NCBI GenBank assembly: GCA_001574975.1
Contig: KQ965864.1
Span: 80,635 to 117,522 of the forward strand
DNA length: 36,888 nucleotides
Reading direction: 5' to 3'
From: Gonapodya prolifera JEL478
Taxonomy: Eukaryota; Monoblepharomycota; Monoblepharidomycetes; Monoblepharidales; Gonapodyaceae
Made by a program: the position numbers and the translations under genes. How positions within the stretch are numbered: the first letter of the stretch is position 1; the number at the start of each line of letters is the position of its first letter. The notes beneath the pieces were generated by a model. It worked only from the letters and a program-made list of their open reading frames with translations, was not told the origin of the DNA and made no database searches. Below, piece by piece: positions 1-11,236 of the stretch.

Positions 1-1675
1 GGTCGAACTCCATTTCAACAGGTGAACAAAGGACGTCTCCTACCTTGATCAGAGGAGCTCGCAATACTTCTTGAATTATTGGTGATTCCCATCGTCACTG
101 TGATGAGCGCCACTGTGATGGTGCTGTGGTGCGAAAAGCACACATCATCAAGATGAGTTGGTTGAGTCCGTCCAGAATCCTAGATCTCTCCGAACCAGTG
201 CCTCCGCACTTCAAGGAATTTATTCTAATGAGTCTCACTTACTTCACAAGCACAAGCAGGATGATGATCAATCTGAGACTGAACCCCATAAAGGTTCGAC
301 GGGTTGCGGAGGGCTTGTCGCCCGGTGATGGAGGTGCGTTGGGCTGCATCGGTGTCGTGCCGCCTGTGGATGATTGATTCATGGGTGCAGAGAGCAGTGA
401 CTGAGCGAAAGCAGATGTGGTTCAAAGAGGGGATCAGGTAGTGATCAGATAAACGGATCCGCAGGGTGGGTCCGTCCTCGCAAGGACATGATGACATTTC
501 GTCAGGAACAAGCAGATTGGGTGGGAGAATGAGGAAGGACTCTCGGAACGCGTTGAACGACTCGAAATGTTTTCGTGTTGTTGAGTATATGGGCGATTGT
601 GCTTGGTGAAGTTTGGATGCATGAGTTTTAAACTTCCACAGCGACATACATCGGTTGAACAACATGGCACATGTGTAATAGATGCCGCTGAGTGCTTTAC
701 AATATTCAGCATCGCTACTCTTTGGACACAAGTGCAAAGCAATTCATTGGACAGTTGTTTATGCGACATGGGTCCAGGTTTTGACAGTTTCACCATCCAA
801 AGGAGTAAATTGAGTATGGTTCAGGAAAGACGAACTGAAGTCATGTGTAAAAAACTTTTCATTATCCCACGCAGCCGCGCCCAGTCACCAGGGCCACAGA
901 CTGATCCAGCTCCCTCCAAACAACCACGACACCCCCTTTGATAAAGGGCGAAAGATGTGGCGGTGGACAAAACAGGCGGTGTGAGCAGTTTACCAATAAC
1001 GGGATGAACAAGCAACCCAAGGTGATGTGGGCAATATGACCTTAGATGATACGAGTGGTAAAAAATATGCGGCTCATTGATCAAGAGCGAAAAGGGAGAT
1101 CATGGTTGAGTTTCCGCCCAAAATGGGCGCAAAAGATTTGGAAGTAAAAATGACGTTGACACGACCGGTGAGTTCCGTGGAGGGATCACAGCGGGAGCGG
1201 ACATAAAAATTTCAAAATTTTGCGCCTGCGGACGACGTGGAGAGAGACGCTGGCTGGAGTTACTGAAGGCATGGTGCTTGAGTCCGAGTTGGTGATTTGC
1301 CGTATGAAATAAAATAGAATACCGTGCGTTCATTTCCAGAAGGGGCATAACTATACCTTGATCAATGCAATGCGCTTTGTTGATTGTTTTTTTTGACGGG
1401 CTTCTCTGCCTTGTGTACTAAGTTCACGCTGTCGGCTTCGCCTTGCCAAACACCCGTCCCCCAACAAACCAGCACCGATGCCTTTTCACACGCCAAGATA
1501 ATGTAATTGAGCGTATTACGAGATCTCGTCGCGTTTTTCTTCGCCGGAATGAGCTGCCTGTTCCTTCGACGGCAGAAGTTCTTCAGCCGGCACATTTCGT
1601 TTCGAGATTCCGAATCAAAGAATTGACTCGCCAACTCATCACCCGCCACAGCCACATTCTCCCCCACTGCGCCAC
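1..1675. other. No supported gene; 5' flank of RIB1
   Basis: I see no convincing coding region here. The open frames are short, have unlikely composition and show no recognisable motif. The last 230 bases are pyrimidine-rich and lead directly to the RIB1 start codon, so they probably hold its promoter and 5' leader. No TATA box or other element could be assigned with confidence. Confidence 0.5.
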
Positions 1676-3473
1676 ATGACTCCGCTGTATCTTGCCCTTC
1701 TTGCCGAAGACCCCGAGAAGTACGGATTCACGCTGACGCAGCTGCGAGACTGGGCGACGAATCTGCAGACATCGATTGCGGGGTATCTCAGCCAGCCGAT
1801 TCCCGTTACGGATTCGCAGGCGGGGCTTCAGGCGGGGAAGAGCTTGTCAGATGTGGGGCAGGGTACCGCCGATGGGTTAGCGAATGTCCTCGGAAAGGGA
1901 CGGGTGAAGTCCGGCGCGTCGCTGGTCTCGAACCACCAGGACGAACATGTTCTAGAGGACGGTGGGGAGGTCGGCGACGGTGCGGATGGCGCGGATGGCG
2001 AGGAACGAGGGCAGCAGCAGAGAATTCCAATCCTCTCATCCCGATACTCTTCCACTCCGGCCGCTGCCGCCGCGGCATCCCTCCGAGCACTATCTTTACT
2101 CTCTGACATGGACAATCTGAGCACGGCCGGCGGCGTGCCTCCTCTCTCTCCCACTTCCTCTTCCTCCCACAGTCACTTCGGCACCGGCACCTCAACTCTA
2201 ACAAATGGATCGTCCGCGACTCCTATCCCATTCCACCTGCACCCATCGGCACAATCAATCTCCCACCTCGCCGTCCCGCCCTACAACGCTGTCAAGCTGC
2301 TCACACCGGGCAAGGAGCTGTACGTGGAGTGTGCGGTCAGGAGCAGGATCCCGACAGAGGATAAGGGCGAGTTTTGGGTTCATTTGTATGTGAATAATAG
2401 GGATCAGGAACATGTGAGTGTGTGGCGAGGTGGTGTCGTGTAGTGTGGGACCCTAACCGGCGCTTACATCTCCCCCCACCCCCATCCAGCACCTCGCGAT
2501 CGTATACGGCAACATGCGCTCCCGCACCGTAGACCTGCCCCGTCCTGGGGAGACCGAATTCGATCGGATATCACGGGGCGCGTGTCCCCTCGAAAAGCTT
2601 GCCGAAGTCCAAGCCAGCACCGCCTCTTGGGAGAGCACTACAGCCCAAACAAAGGAAGGCGAGGACGAAGACCCCTCGAGCGCCCCCCTCGCCCGAATCC
2701 ACTCGGCCTGCTTCACGGGCGAAACCATCCTCTCCGCGCGGTGCGACTGCGCGGAACAGCTCCACACCGCCATGCGAGCCATGCACGAGGCCACCTCCGA
2801 CCCCACCTCCCCCCCCGGTGTCATCCTGTACATGCGGCAAGAAGGACGCGGGATCGGTCTCCCCAACAAACTCCGCGCTTACAACCTGCAAGACCTGGGC
2901 CACGACACGGTCACGGCCAACCTGCTCCTGGACTTGCCCGAGGATGGAAGACGGTACGATATCGCGGCGGCCATGTTACGGGATTTGGGTGTCGGGAGGG
3001 TGAGGTTGATGACGAATAACCCGGCGAAGATCAAGGGCGTGCAGGAGGGTGGGGTCAGGGTCGTGGAGAGGAGGGGGATGGTGCCGGAACGGTGGAAGAG
3101 GCTTATGGGCGTTGGCGCCGGAGCGGCGGAGGGTGGGGCGCCAGGTTGCGGCGGTGAGCTTCATGAGCATGCCACCGAAACAACAGGACACCGCCGCTCG
3201 TCGTTGGCGACCGCGGCGCTGTTCGAGTCCACGGCGGAGCAATCCGAGTCGCCCTTCGCGTCGTCCGTGGACGTCATGTCCAGCCCTCCCTCCGCCGGCA
3301 CTGCGGGAGGAGCGAGCGACGTGGAACGCCGGATGAACGAGCTGGACAAGTACCTCGTGACCAAGATTGCGCGGATGGGACACGTGATTGAGGTGCCGAG
3401 GGGCATGGAGGGGGCCGTTGTGGCGAGTGGGGCCGTGGCGGGGTCGGTTGCGGGAGCTGAGGACACCAAGTAA
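1676..3473 (+). CDS. RIB1: GTP cyclohydrolase II (riboflavin biosynthesis), two exons
   Basis: This enzyme opens the imidazole ring of GTP to give 2,5-diamino-6-ribosylamino-4-pyrimidinone phosphate, formate and pyrophosphate, the first step of riboflavin synthesis in the cytosol. Exons are 1676-2413 and 2490-3473; the intron at 2414-2489 (GTGAGT...CAG) is phase 0. The protein is about 573 residues. The core starts near residue 220 (VECAVRSRIPTE, then GEFWVHLYVNNRD) and continues across the splice as HLAIVYGNMRSR. The zinc site is CFTGETILSARCDC (Cys at about 320, 331 and 333). The substrate region includes YMRQEGRGIGL, YNLQDLG and TNNPAKI, and the C-terminus has YLVTKIARMGHVIE as in yeast Rib1. 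Two parts are unusual: an N-terminal extension of about 220 low-complexity residues, and an insert of about 95 residues before the C-terminal motif. The ATG is the first in frame, but an additional upstream exon cannot be excluded. The paralogue Urc1 is less likely because the catalytic and C-terminal motifs match Rib1. Confidence 0.92.
2414..2489 (+). other. RIB1 intron
   Basis: A 76-nt GT-AG intron (GTGAGT donor, CCATCCAG acceptor) lies between the codons for QEH and HLAIVYG. Removing it joins two frames that together match the GTP cyclohydrolase II core without a gap. Read unspliced, the frame stops within 40 bases. Confidence 0.85.
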
Positions 3474-3929
3474 GGTACTTTGAAGATTTTGGGCGTGGAG
3501 GGAGGAAGTGAAGCACATGCGGGGTGTAGGTGTAGGTGTAAAAGAAAAAGTGTGTCACATAGAGTGGAAGTCAATGGTACATATATTGCATTGTTTACTT
3601 TGGCTCTTGGAAAATTCGTTGTTGCACCATAGGGACACAGACCGGCAGATAGAAACCGCCCAAAACCCGCATGCAGCGCCCAAAAATAACGAGAAAACAG
3701 CACTTGTCGGGATGACATGGTGGGTTTCGACTATCAACTGTCGGCATCACCGCGCAGGATTCAATACCAGAGGTCAACACGCAGCCTGACACCAGAGGGC
3801 CTGAATCAGGTCGAGAAGTGTTTCAAATGGCGCAGTTCAAGTGGCGGGTGGGGCGGCACACGTGGCGGTAGTTCACCCTGCTACGGAACGGAAGTGGGAC
3901 ACCTTCTTCTCACCAGTACCATCTTCTCG

Positions 3930-3990
3930 TTGACGTCACCATGTGTCAGCTCGCCCCCAGGTGGATGCATGCGTGGCAACGTCCAAAAAA
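3930..3990 (+). repeat. Hairpin module M1
   Basis: This module runs from TTGACGTCACC to CGTCCAAAAAA. The middle holds GGTGGATGCATGCG with no clear stem of five pairs. It sits at the same place in the unit as M9 and M11. Confidence 0.6.
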
Positions 3991-4185
3991 TACAAGTGGA
4001 GCGTGGCGAAAGGTCCCGTGGCCTGTGGTGATTATACGTTGAACCGAAGTTTTACCTAGTGTGATAACCCGGACTTTGTGAAGTCCCACGCACGCGTGGT
4101 TCGGGGATGGACACGACTAGGACAGCAGCAAGCAGAAGAAAGGGGGTGTTCATTGCGCCATGGAATGGGCTACCTATGGACCAGA

Positions 4186-4250
4186 TTGATGTCACGGTAC
4201 ACAAAATAGCCCTCCGAAAAGGAGACTTCCGGTGCTGGGGACATCCAAAA
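4186..4250 (+). repeat. Hairpin module M2
   Basis: This module runs from TTGATGTCACGG to ACATCCAAAAG. The middle has CTCC-GAAAA-GGAG, a four-pair stem. It is at the same unit position as M5, M7 and M13. Confidence 0.55.
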
Positions 4251-4607
4251 GAGCAAACAATAATAGCAAGGTGTGTGTGAATGTCCCGCGGGGTGTGCTG
4301 GCAGGCCAAGATCTCCCATTTGAATGGTGACACAACCCACGCGGTGATGTCTCTTCGACGGTTCCGGCGGTGATTGCATCCAAAAAGTAAACAAGGGCAA
4401 GACACTCAACAGGGGCCGGGGAAATGGATCCCCCAGGCAACACTTGAATGGCATCAGAGCAGCAGAGACGGCGCCCGAGTGGGCTCTTTGAGAGAGATGC
4501 CGGGGTGCGTTGAAAGTGGGGAGTCATGCCTGGGTCCGCAAGGGGGCGGCGCGGTTGGTAAGTGTTGCGATAAGACAATCGTTGCGCAACCGTCCGTCGC
4601 AGATGAG

Positions 4608-4672
4608 ATGACATCACCGCGCAAGCTTCACTACACTCAGTTATTGTCCTAGCACACGCGGACTTCTAAAAA
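4608..4672 (+). repeat. Hairpin module M3 (degenerate)
   Basis: This module runs from ATGACATCACCG to CTTCTAAAAA. Only a weak long-range pairing (CCGCG with CGCGG) is visible. It occupies the unit-closing position, as do M6, M8 and M10. Confidence 0.45.
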
Positions 4673-4799
4673 TTGAGCATGAGTGCCGGCAGTCCTACTG
4701 CCCAAACGAGGCAGTAGTTCGTGGTGTCCCTCCCACGGTTTCTCGTACTGGCGGGTGTCGACTGACCCAGTCAGCACCACCATCTCCCCCGTGACCCGT

Positions 4800-4878
4800 T
4801 TGACATCACCCCCAATGAGCCAGCTGGGCACCAGGCACAGCTTGGTGTGGCTGGGGAACGTCCAAAAAAAAAAAAAAA
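4800..4878 (+). repeat. Hairpin module M4 with long A-tract
   Basis: This module runs from TTGACATCACC to ACGTCC followed by a long A run. Two nested stems are visible: AGCCA with TGGCT, and inside it CACCA with TGGTG. Confidence 0.55.
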
Positions 4879-5152
4879 CGTAATCTGTTTGTAAGGTGAG
4901 AAAATGCGCAGTACTCCACCGTGGTAGAGAACAGAATTTGCCCAGCATTCCACTGACGCCATGTTTGAAAAATATCGCCGGGGGGATACATGCAAAATGA
5001 CGGCCAAATACCACGCAGCAACATCAACCTGATTCCCGGGGCGGCGGTGTGTGGTGGCTGGTGATGCCTGTGGGCGTAGAGTCCCCCATGTGTGATGACA
5101 CAGTCTTCGTGACGGTCCCTCGCGCACACGCGACTCTCGGATAGGAACAAAT

Positions 5153-5222
5153 TTGACGTCACCAAATGCAAAACAACCCTCTTAAAGGGAAGGCTTCATG
5201 AGCTGGGAACGTCCAAAAAAAA
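5153..5222 (+). repeat. Hairpin module M5
   Basis: This module runs from TTGACGTCACC to ACGTCC plus an A-rich tail. The middle has CCCT-CTTAA-AGGG, a four-pair stem at the position homologous to M2, M7 and M13. Confidence 0.6.
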
Positions 5223-5521
5223 GAAAAAAAAAAAACAGAGCAAGGGCAGCAAAGCGTGGGTGAATGTCCCCTGGCATGAGTGTCGATGGTGTGTGGGACC
5301 GAATGCTCCGTCGCACATATCGCGGGACATCCTTGAAACAATCCAAGGACTAGTTGAAGGTAAAAGCGATGACGGCGCCTGGGCGGGATCCTATGAGGAG
5401 TGCGGTGGGGGCGTTTCAAAAATTTGATAGGGATGGCTGCGTGCAGCTTCCAAAAAAAAACGAATAAAGTATGTCAACCCATGCCACGCGTTTATCCCTG
5501 TGCGTGCGAGTGGAGGCGATG

Positions 5522-5587
5522 TTGACGTCACCGCGAAAGCTTTTGGACACACAAGAAGTGTCTTCAGTGAGTTTGGAGCGTCCAAAA
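5522..5587 (+). repeat. Hairpin module M6
   Basis: This module runs from TTGACGTCACC to CGTCCAAAAT. The middle has GACAC-ACAAGAA-GTGTC, a five-pair stem shared with M8. Confidence 0.6.
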
Positions 5588-6263
5588 TAAACTTGAGCAT
5601 AGCTAGTCCAAGCGGAGGCAGTCGCTGGTGGAGCGCCCGCGGGTCCGTTAGAAGCGCTGATGCGACGTGGCTCCACCGCGAAACCAGAGCCAGTTGGAGA
5701 CGGCCCAACCCCGCGTGTGGCGTCCAAAAATTAAAAGCAACAAATCATGGCGGGATCAAATGGCAGGTGTCCACTGTGGCATGTTAACATCACCGAGCAC
5801 TCCAGGACATCTGCCTTCAACACCACGAGCCCAGTCAGCCACTCGGCGGGGGAGCTGCAGCAGGGTTAAAAGCGTCGCAAAAAGTAGTAGGTCATGCTGC
5901 AGGTGAGAATACTGGGAAAACGTGCGGAATAGCGAGCCCCATTTACAGAACGGGCGACACGTACGTCACACGTCAGCTAAAGCTGGACTAACGTCATCCC
6001 GTGCGAAAAGTAGCCCCAGGGTGGGTGGATGCATGCCAAGTGACGTCCAAAAAAAAAAAAAAGAAGAGGAGCGCTGGTAAAGCCCCCGTGGTATGGATCT
6101 CAAACGTTAAGGCGAGCCCCCGTCGCGATGACAAGATCTTTGTGACAACCCTCGCATACACGCGGCTCTGGGTGGGAAGAAAAGGTCAGCGGCTACAGTG
6201 GTTAAAGTTGTTGGTAAGTCTTTTCCGCCACGGAACCGCTGGCGAGCGCAATTATACTCGCCT

Positions 6264-6317
6264 TTGACGTCACCAAACAGCCCTGGAGGGCTTCCTGCGC
6301 TGAGGAGTCCAAAAAAA
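6264..6317 (+). repeat. Hairpin module M7
   Basis: This module runs from TTGACGTCACC to AGTCCAAAAAAA. The middle has AGCCCT-GG-AGGGCT, a perfect six-pair stem homologous in position to M2, M5 and M13. Confidence 0.6.
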
Positions 6318-6859
6318 CCGAGAGCAAAAGCAGTAAAACGTGGGTGAATGTACTGTGGCGTGAGCGTCGACGGTGTGCAGGACCGAGTGGCCCATCGCGC
6401 ACCTATCGCAGAGTTGATATTGACACAACCCAGGCTCTAACACAGTCGCGGCAGGAATTGCGTCCAAAATGGACACCAACAGTGCCGAGACGAGTCCGTC
6501 CGGATGAACGCTAACTTGAGATGCCCGCCTCCCCTCTCAGGGACGAGTTGATGACAACGAAAAAATGACGGCGCCAGCGTGGGAACCCATGAGGAGTACA
6601 GGGTCGGCGAGTAAAAAAACGTGTTGGTATGGGTGCGTGCGCGTAGCGGATAGTGGCACGCTTGTGGTTTCAAAGCTCCAAATGGGGACATGGTTCGTGT
6701 GGTCGCCTACATGGTGAATGTGGCACAAACAAAAGAAAATGACGGCATTGCAAAGCTGGCCTGTCTACCTAAAGACAGCTGCATGTGGCGTCCAAAAAGA
6801 GAAGGTGAAGCAGCCAACCCATGGTATCCGTTTATCGGTGCTATTTAAATATGGCAAAA

Positions 6860-6923
6860 TTGACGTCACCACGCAATACTTTGGACACTCAGAAGTGTCT
6901 TCAGCAAGCTTAGAGCTCCAAAC
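6860..6923 (+). repeat. Hairpin module M8
   Basis: This module runs from TTGACGTCACC to GCTCCAAAC. The middle has GACAC-TCAGAA-GTGTC, the same stem as M6. Confidence 0.6.
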
Positions 6924-7211
6924 GAGATTATGGGCCCAAATGGTCTAAGCGGAGGCAGTGGCACGGGGAGTGCCCCCTTAGCTGGGCGCCTTGGCGACAG
7001 TGGTCCCCACTGAAACCTGGCCGCCGGCAGCTGGAGACGGCTCAAACCCGCGTGAGGCGCCCAAATAGAAAGAGAGTAGCTCTCTTCGTGATCACTTTGG
7101 GGGGCGTGGACTGCCACCTGTCCTCACCGCAGTACGCCAAGCGGTTGGTGGGAAAATGTGGTAGTCAGTTGACCCAGCAATGGAAAATGAAATCCGAGCG
7201 TTCCTTGAGGT

Positions 7212-7276
7212 TTGACGTCGCCCTGCGTGCAAGGTAGCTCAGGGGTGGATACATTCGAGGTGACGTCCCCCAAAAA
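7212..7276 (+). repeat. Hairpin module M9
   Basis: This module runs from TTGACGTCGCC to ACGTCCCCCAAAAAG. CCCTG pairs with CAGGG around a 13-nt loop. Confidence 0.55.
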
Positions 7277-7440
7277 GACAAGGGTACGTTGGCGAGACAA
7301 CCCCACACCCGTCGAGATGACAAGGTCTTTGTGACGTCCCGCGCACACACGGCACTAAATAGGACAAGCTTGCGGTTGTTGACTGTGACGGCGCGGGATC
7401 CTGTGAGGAATGCTGAAGTGCAATGCTGGGGACATTCTTT

Positions 7441-8005
7441 CGTTTTTGTAGAGCATCTCGATTCCAAAGGACAATCGAATGGATCGGTCCCATCTTCCTT
7501 TTCTTTCCTCATAGGGAATCCTGTGTGGGGTCTCACTATCGGGGTGGATCGCTTTGGAATTAGACATCGAATAGGTGAGTTGCTTGAGTTAATTGTATTT
7601 CGAATGTTCTTGGACCATCTGCTTATTTGCTGTTTCTGTTGCTATACTCCCATTTTGTCTAGCCGTCCATCGAATCGTTCCTACGTGAGGAAGCGGTGGC
7701 ATGATGGCATGCGCAGGAATTAGTACATACCGACACTATGTACTAGGAGTCCATTGGACAACCAAGTCTCATCAGCCGCGATCTTTATCGTTATTCCGTC
7801 GTGGGTTACTCAGCTTTGGTTTCGCCTGTTTCGATATCAAGTGTCTACCTGGGAGGGACAGGTCTGGCAGAACTCCGGCGTTCAGGTTCATCCCGATTAC
7901 CAAAACGTCCATTCATAAAAGGACGAATCCAGAAGCAATCGCATCCAGAAGATCGCATCCACAAGCACAGACGCTCAGAATCAATCCAGCCAAGCGACTA
8001 CAGAG
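7441..8005. other. Left flank of the dehydrogenase block, no gene assigned
   Basis: No repeat-array landmark is present after about 7440, and no coding frame can be supported. The A-rich stretch 7900-8005 directly precedes the dehydrogenase ATG and may be its leader. Confidence 0.4.
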
Positions 8006-9339
8006 ATGACACTGGAGCTACTCAACCTCGATTTCGAGAAAGTCAACACCAACGGGCGAACAGTCATGGTCACGGGAGGAAATGCCGGAGTCGGGCTGGT
8101 GAGCTACACCTTCGCTATAGTACTGGGGAAACAGTTGTGGAGGATACGTCGGCAAACTTGGCGAAGCTCGGCGCAGATGTCATTCTGGCCGTTCGCAACG
8201 TCCAAAAGGGCGAAGACGCGAAGAAAGAGGTATGTCACTGTCTTGTTCCATTTGGCATTCTCAGCTTACCTCATCATCTCGGGTCTCTGTCCAGATAATC
8301 GCTACAGTCCCTGGAAGCGAAAGGCGCATTTCGGTCCGCCAGCTTGATCTCGCAGATCTTGCGTCCGTAAGGCAGTTTGCCGACAATCTCGAGAAGGACG
8401 GCGTCGTCGTCGACGTTCTGGCTAGTCCCCTGCCTCGGTGTTACCTTGGTGAAGCGCCTAAAATTTACTGCCGGCTTGACAAAAGATAAACAACGCTGGT
8501 GTTGTTAGCCCCATGTCTCGAACTCTCACAAAAGACGGCGAGAACGGTGGAGGTAGAGAAATACAGGACGATGAAATCTCACACTGCATCTCCCCCTTGC
8601 CAGGCTTCGGAATCGCCTTCCAATCCAACCACCTACCACCTGGGCCACTTTCTCCTCTCCAACCTCCTCCTCCCCACACTCGCGCGCTCAAACTTCCCAG
8701 CACGGATCGTCAACGTCGCCTCGGACTGGGCGTTTGACGGTGTATTGGACTTGGACAACTTGAATGGCGAGAGGAAGTACACGGGACTCACGCCCATGTA
8801 TAGCAATACCAAGGTACGTGCGGGCACAGGTTGCCGGTTGGAGGTCCGCGGTGGTAACCTCATGTCCCGTCCTCCCTTATCCCCGACATGCACACGATTC
8901 AATCAGCTCATTCACTGGGGAACTCGCTCGTAAAATGGCCGCCAGGGACGAATACAGCCACATTAGCACGTACGCGCTCAACCCGGGGTTCTTGAGTACC
9001 AGTGTGAGGCGTACATTTCCCGTCCCCTTCCCCTTCCCTCCCTCACACGAAAACGATTCCTTCCACCCCCACCCACAACAGCTGGGCAAAAACACCGCAC
9101 CCCTCATCGGCCCTATCTACATGTGGGTGATCCGCAAGTTCGGTGGCGCACAGCCGGCGTATACGGGCGCATTCTCCTCCCTCTGCGGGCAAGGTCGTGG
9201 CGGGGGGCTGGGGCCATACGATACGAAGGGGAAAGTGGAGTCATTGGGGAAGCTGCGCGTGACGAGTGGGAAGGTGGCGAGCGAGTTTTGGAGGATTAGT
9301 AGGCTGTGTGCGGGATTGAAGGAAGGAGAGGGGTTATAG
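8006..9339 (+). pseudogene. Short-chain dehydrogenase/reductase (SDR), frameshifted copy
   Basis: This is an NAD(P)-dependent oxidoreductase of the SDR family, similar in layout to retinol-dehydrogenase/WWOX-like members; the substrate is unknown. Proposed exons: 8006-8098, 8143-8229, 8295-8420, 8486-8546 (or to 8552), 8604-8813, about 8906-9003 and 9082-9339. Visible motifs are the cofactor loop TGGNAGVG, then AVRN, LDLADLASV, NNAG, the catalytic Ser in VNVASD, and YSNTK (Tyr-x-x-x-Lys), followed by ALNPGF. The intron at 8421-8485 appears to use a GC donor. Two breaks disrupt the frame. A perfect tandem duplication of the 7-mer ACCACCT at 8628-8641 separates FQSNHL from LGHFLL, and removing one copy would restore the family motif NHLGHF. 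A second apparent frame shift or small deletion follows the intron that begins at 8814, just before FTGELARKM. All catalytic residues are still encoded, so decay is recent or the breaks are allelic. No sequence outside the SDR family fits. Confidence 0.8.
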
Positions 9340-9526
9340 TTGGATTTGATGAATGTGTAACCACGTATTTTATTTGCTGTTTTCAAACAATTTTGATTGG
9401 ATGATGGAAGTATACCACCGGGAATTATTTTGCCCAGAGATCGGAAGATAAAGAGCGCCCAAAGGTTGTGATGTTGCTGTTCTCCTGGCTCAGCAGGCTT
9501 TGGGTAAAGTCACCGACGATCAGCTT
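9340..9526. other. SDR 3' flank
   Basis: AT-rich spacer after the SDR stop codon. It includes TATTTTATTTGCTG-type sequence that could serve in 3'-end formation, but no exact AATAAA hexamer is present. Confidence 0.35.
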
Positions 9527-9896
9527 ATGTTGACTGCGTTCGCCGTCCAACGGACACCAAGGAATCGGTACATGATATTTACTTGCATGGCCACGTTGAT
9601 GTTCTTGTGGTGCTGGTGTGAATATTTATACGCCAACTCTGCACCCGGCACCTCGACTCCCGAGGAGCCAAAGTTCTCATATCAATATGAAGAGAGAGAA
9701 GTGTGTATTGGGCTACTCAAGTGTACAAGTCTGGCGGAACAATGCAACATTGCGAATCTCCAGTCTCCACCATCCAGTTTATTTTCCAGCATCCACTATC
9801 ATCTTTCAGGTATTTGTGCACTGCGTATGGCCGGCGCCAATGCCGTGGGCGATGCAAGAGTTGGGAACACTGTTGAACCCCCGGCACTGCATGTAG
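9527..9896 (+). CDS. Possible small single-pass membrane protein (hypothetical)
   Basis: I do not recognise this gene. A frame from ATG at 9527 runs 58 codons to 9700, ends at a GTGTGT donor, and could join at 9810 (after ATCTTTCAG) in the same phase to 28 further codons and a stop. The product would be about 86 residues. A hydrophobic stretch at residues 16-34 (MIFTCMATLMFLWCWC then EYLYA) would span a membrane. It is followed by a polar, Pro/Glu-rich segment ending in YQYEERE. The intron would be 109 nt. The gene sits in the block between the two repeat arrays, next to the broken dehydrogenase. Support is limited to the frame, splice sites and hydrophobicity, so it may be spurious or lack upstream exons. 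Confidence 0.3.
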
Positions 9897-10619
9897 CATG
9901 TAGTTTTCCAAGGTCAACTGTGTGCAATGGGGCCGACTTATCACTTACGTTTGTCGTCGTCATCACACCACCGACTGGTATGTCCCCGCACGGGAAATCG
10001 ACGTGCGAGTTGCCCTTGTTGGGGGTGCATCTCTGGCATTTCCACCGACAATGATGCGTGTCTTGGCCGGGGCCACAAAAATCGAGCGTGAGTGCTTTAC
10101 CCCCAGCCGAGAGAATACGTAGCTAGCAACACCCACCCCTGAACATGGTTCTCGCACACACCCGTCATGGCGGCCGCGGCTCTCAATCACCGCAGCGTTG
10201 ATGAGAAGTGCCAAAAGACGCATGATAGATGAACTGATTGGAAAAGGATTGCAATACGGCACACAAAGGGGACTCTATAAATCCACCGCCAGGTTCATCA
10301 AGCTCGCCGCTAAAGGGCGTTTTCTGGCCGGGGTGCCGAGTCAGCGGAAGAACCTAAAATAGCGGATTGTGTATATACAGTTGACACCGGGTTCCACGCG
10401 GACAGACTCGATTTCTCTTCGACCCGTCACGCTTGTGGACTGTGAAAAAGATTTGCTTGCAATTGAACCTTTCATTCGGGAGTTCCAATCTGCCTTCAGT
10501 TGTTGTCTCCCAGTCGAGCGAGAGTGAGAAACGACGAGCGGCGAAAAGGAAAGGTCTGCATTTGGTGCTTTTCAGCACATTAGGGAATATATTTGGGTGA
10601 TATAAGCAAATTGACGTCT
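9897..10619. other. Right part of the inserted block, no gene assigned
   Basis: I find no supported coding frame and no array landmark before about 10620. The sequence differs in character from the flanking repeats: it has no CGTCCAAAA boxes and no TGACGTCA sites. Confidence 0.4.
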
Positions 10620-10772
10620 TTTGAGGCGGACTTGGAAGCTGGCACAATGGCACCGAATGGGGTGTGATATGAGTGAGGCCAAACAGGGCCTTTGGTGTGA
10701 CGTGTCCCAAACGAAAAGTTAAAGCGGACCCCGTGGAGCGTGTATGTCCCTTTCAGTGGTACCGCATGACAT

Positions 10773-10838
10773 GTGACGTCACCAGGCAAGCGTTTGAACA
10801 CTCAAAGATGTCTTGAGCGCGTTTGAAACGTCTAAAAT
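10773..10838 (+). repeat. Hairpin module M10
   Basis: This module runs from GTGACGTCACC to CGTCTAAAAT. CTCAA pairs with TTGAG around a 7-nt loop. Its unit position is that of M6 and M8. Confidence 0.55.
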
Positions 10839-10867
10839 AATCATGAGCTCCGGCAATCCAGTTGTAC

Positions 10868-10880
10868 GGGGGGGGGGGGG
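10868..10880 (+). repeat. Homopolymeric G run (13 G)
   Basis: An uninterrupted run of 13 G lies 30 bases after module M10 inside array 2. It could form a G-quadruplex and is also a likely site of length error in sequencing. Confidence 0.9.
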
Positions 10881-11236
10881 CGGCGATGGAGACCCCACCG
10901 CGCGCGGTCGTCAGACATCTCAGTGAGGTACGTGGCACCAGCACGACACCAGGCAGCCAATTGGAGACGCCCGAGAACCGCGTGTGGCGTCCAAAAAATC
11001 AAAAATGGAAACAACTTACGTCGGGATTCCATGGTAGGTGTTGACTGACGACTGTCGGCATCACCCCTCTACAAGTAATTTTGGTGGACGTCAACACCAA
11101 CAACCCAGCCTGGCGCCCAGGGGCGCTGGAGTGTGGTTAGAAGCGAAGTGTCGCAAGAAGTAATATCTTTAAGTGGGAGGTAGGCAAACATGCAATAGTC
11201 GACCCACGGGCAACACGTCCTAACAATATATATTCG

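Larger units (their letters stand above)
3644..7440. repeat. Higher-order tandem repeat array 1 (units of about 1.0-1.3 kb, highly diverged)
   Basis: The same series of landmarks recurs in the same order. Landmark alpha (GGAGACGGCCCAA then GCGTGTGGCGTCCAAAAA) is at about 3644, 4690 (degraded), 5691 and 7028. A block with GGTGGATGCATGC just before CGTCCAAAAA is at about 3961, 6030 and 7245. A block with TTTGTGACGTCCCGCGCACA is at about 4070, 5100, 6130 and 7320. A block with GTGGGTGAATGTCC then ACACAACCC is at about 4260, 5250 and 6340. A block with GACGGCGC then GGATCC and GAGGAG is at about 4465, 5369, 6565 and 7384. Each unit closes with a TTGACGTCACC block at about 4609, 5522 and 6860. Copies are perhaps 60-75 percent alike by eye, with many indels. 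No frame stays open across homologous copies, so I see no coding role. The last unit lacks its middle part and stops at about 7440. Confidence 0.8.

Noticed and set aside
225-737. 170-codon minus-strand frame near the window start
   Set aside because: It has high Cys, His and Arg content without pattern, no domain motif and no splice-supported extension.
3644-7440. Many 60-140 codon frames on both strands in the arrays
   Set aside because: None is conserved between homologous positions of successive repeat units, so they arise by chance in GC-balanced repeat DNA.
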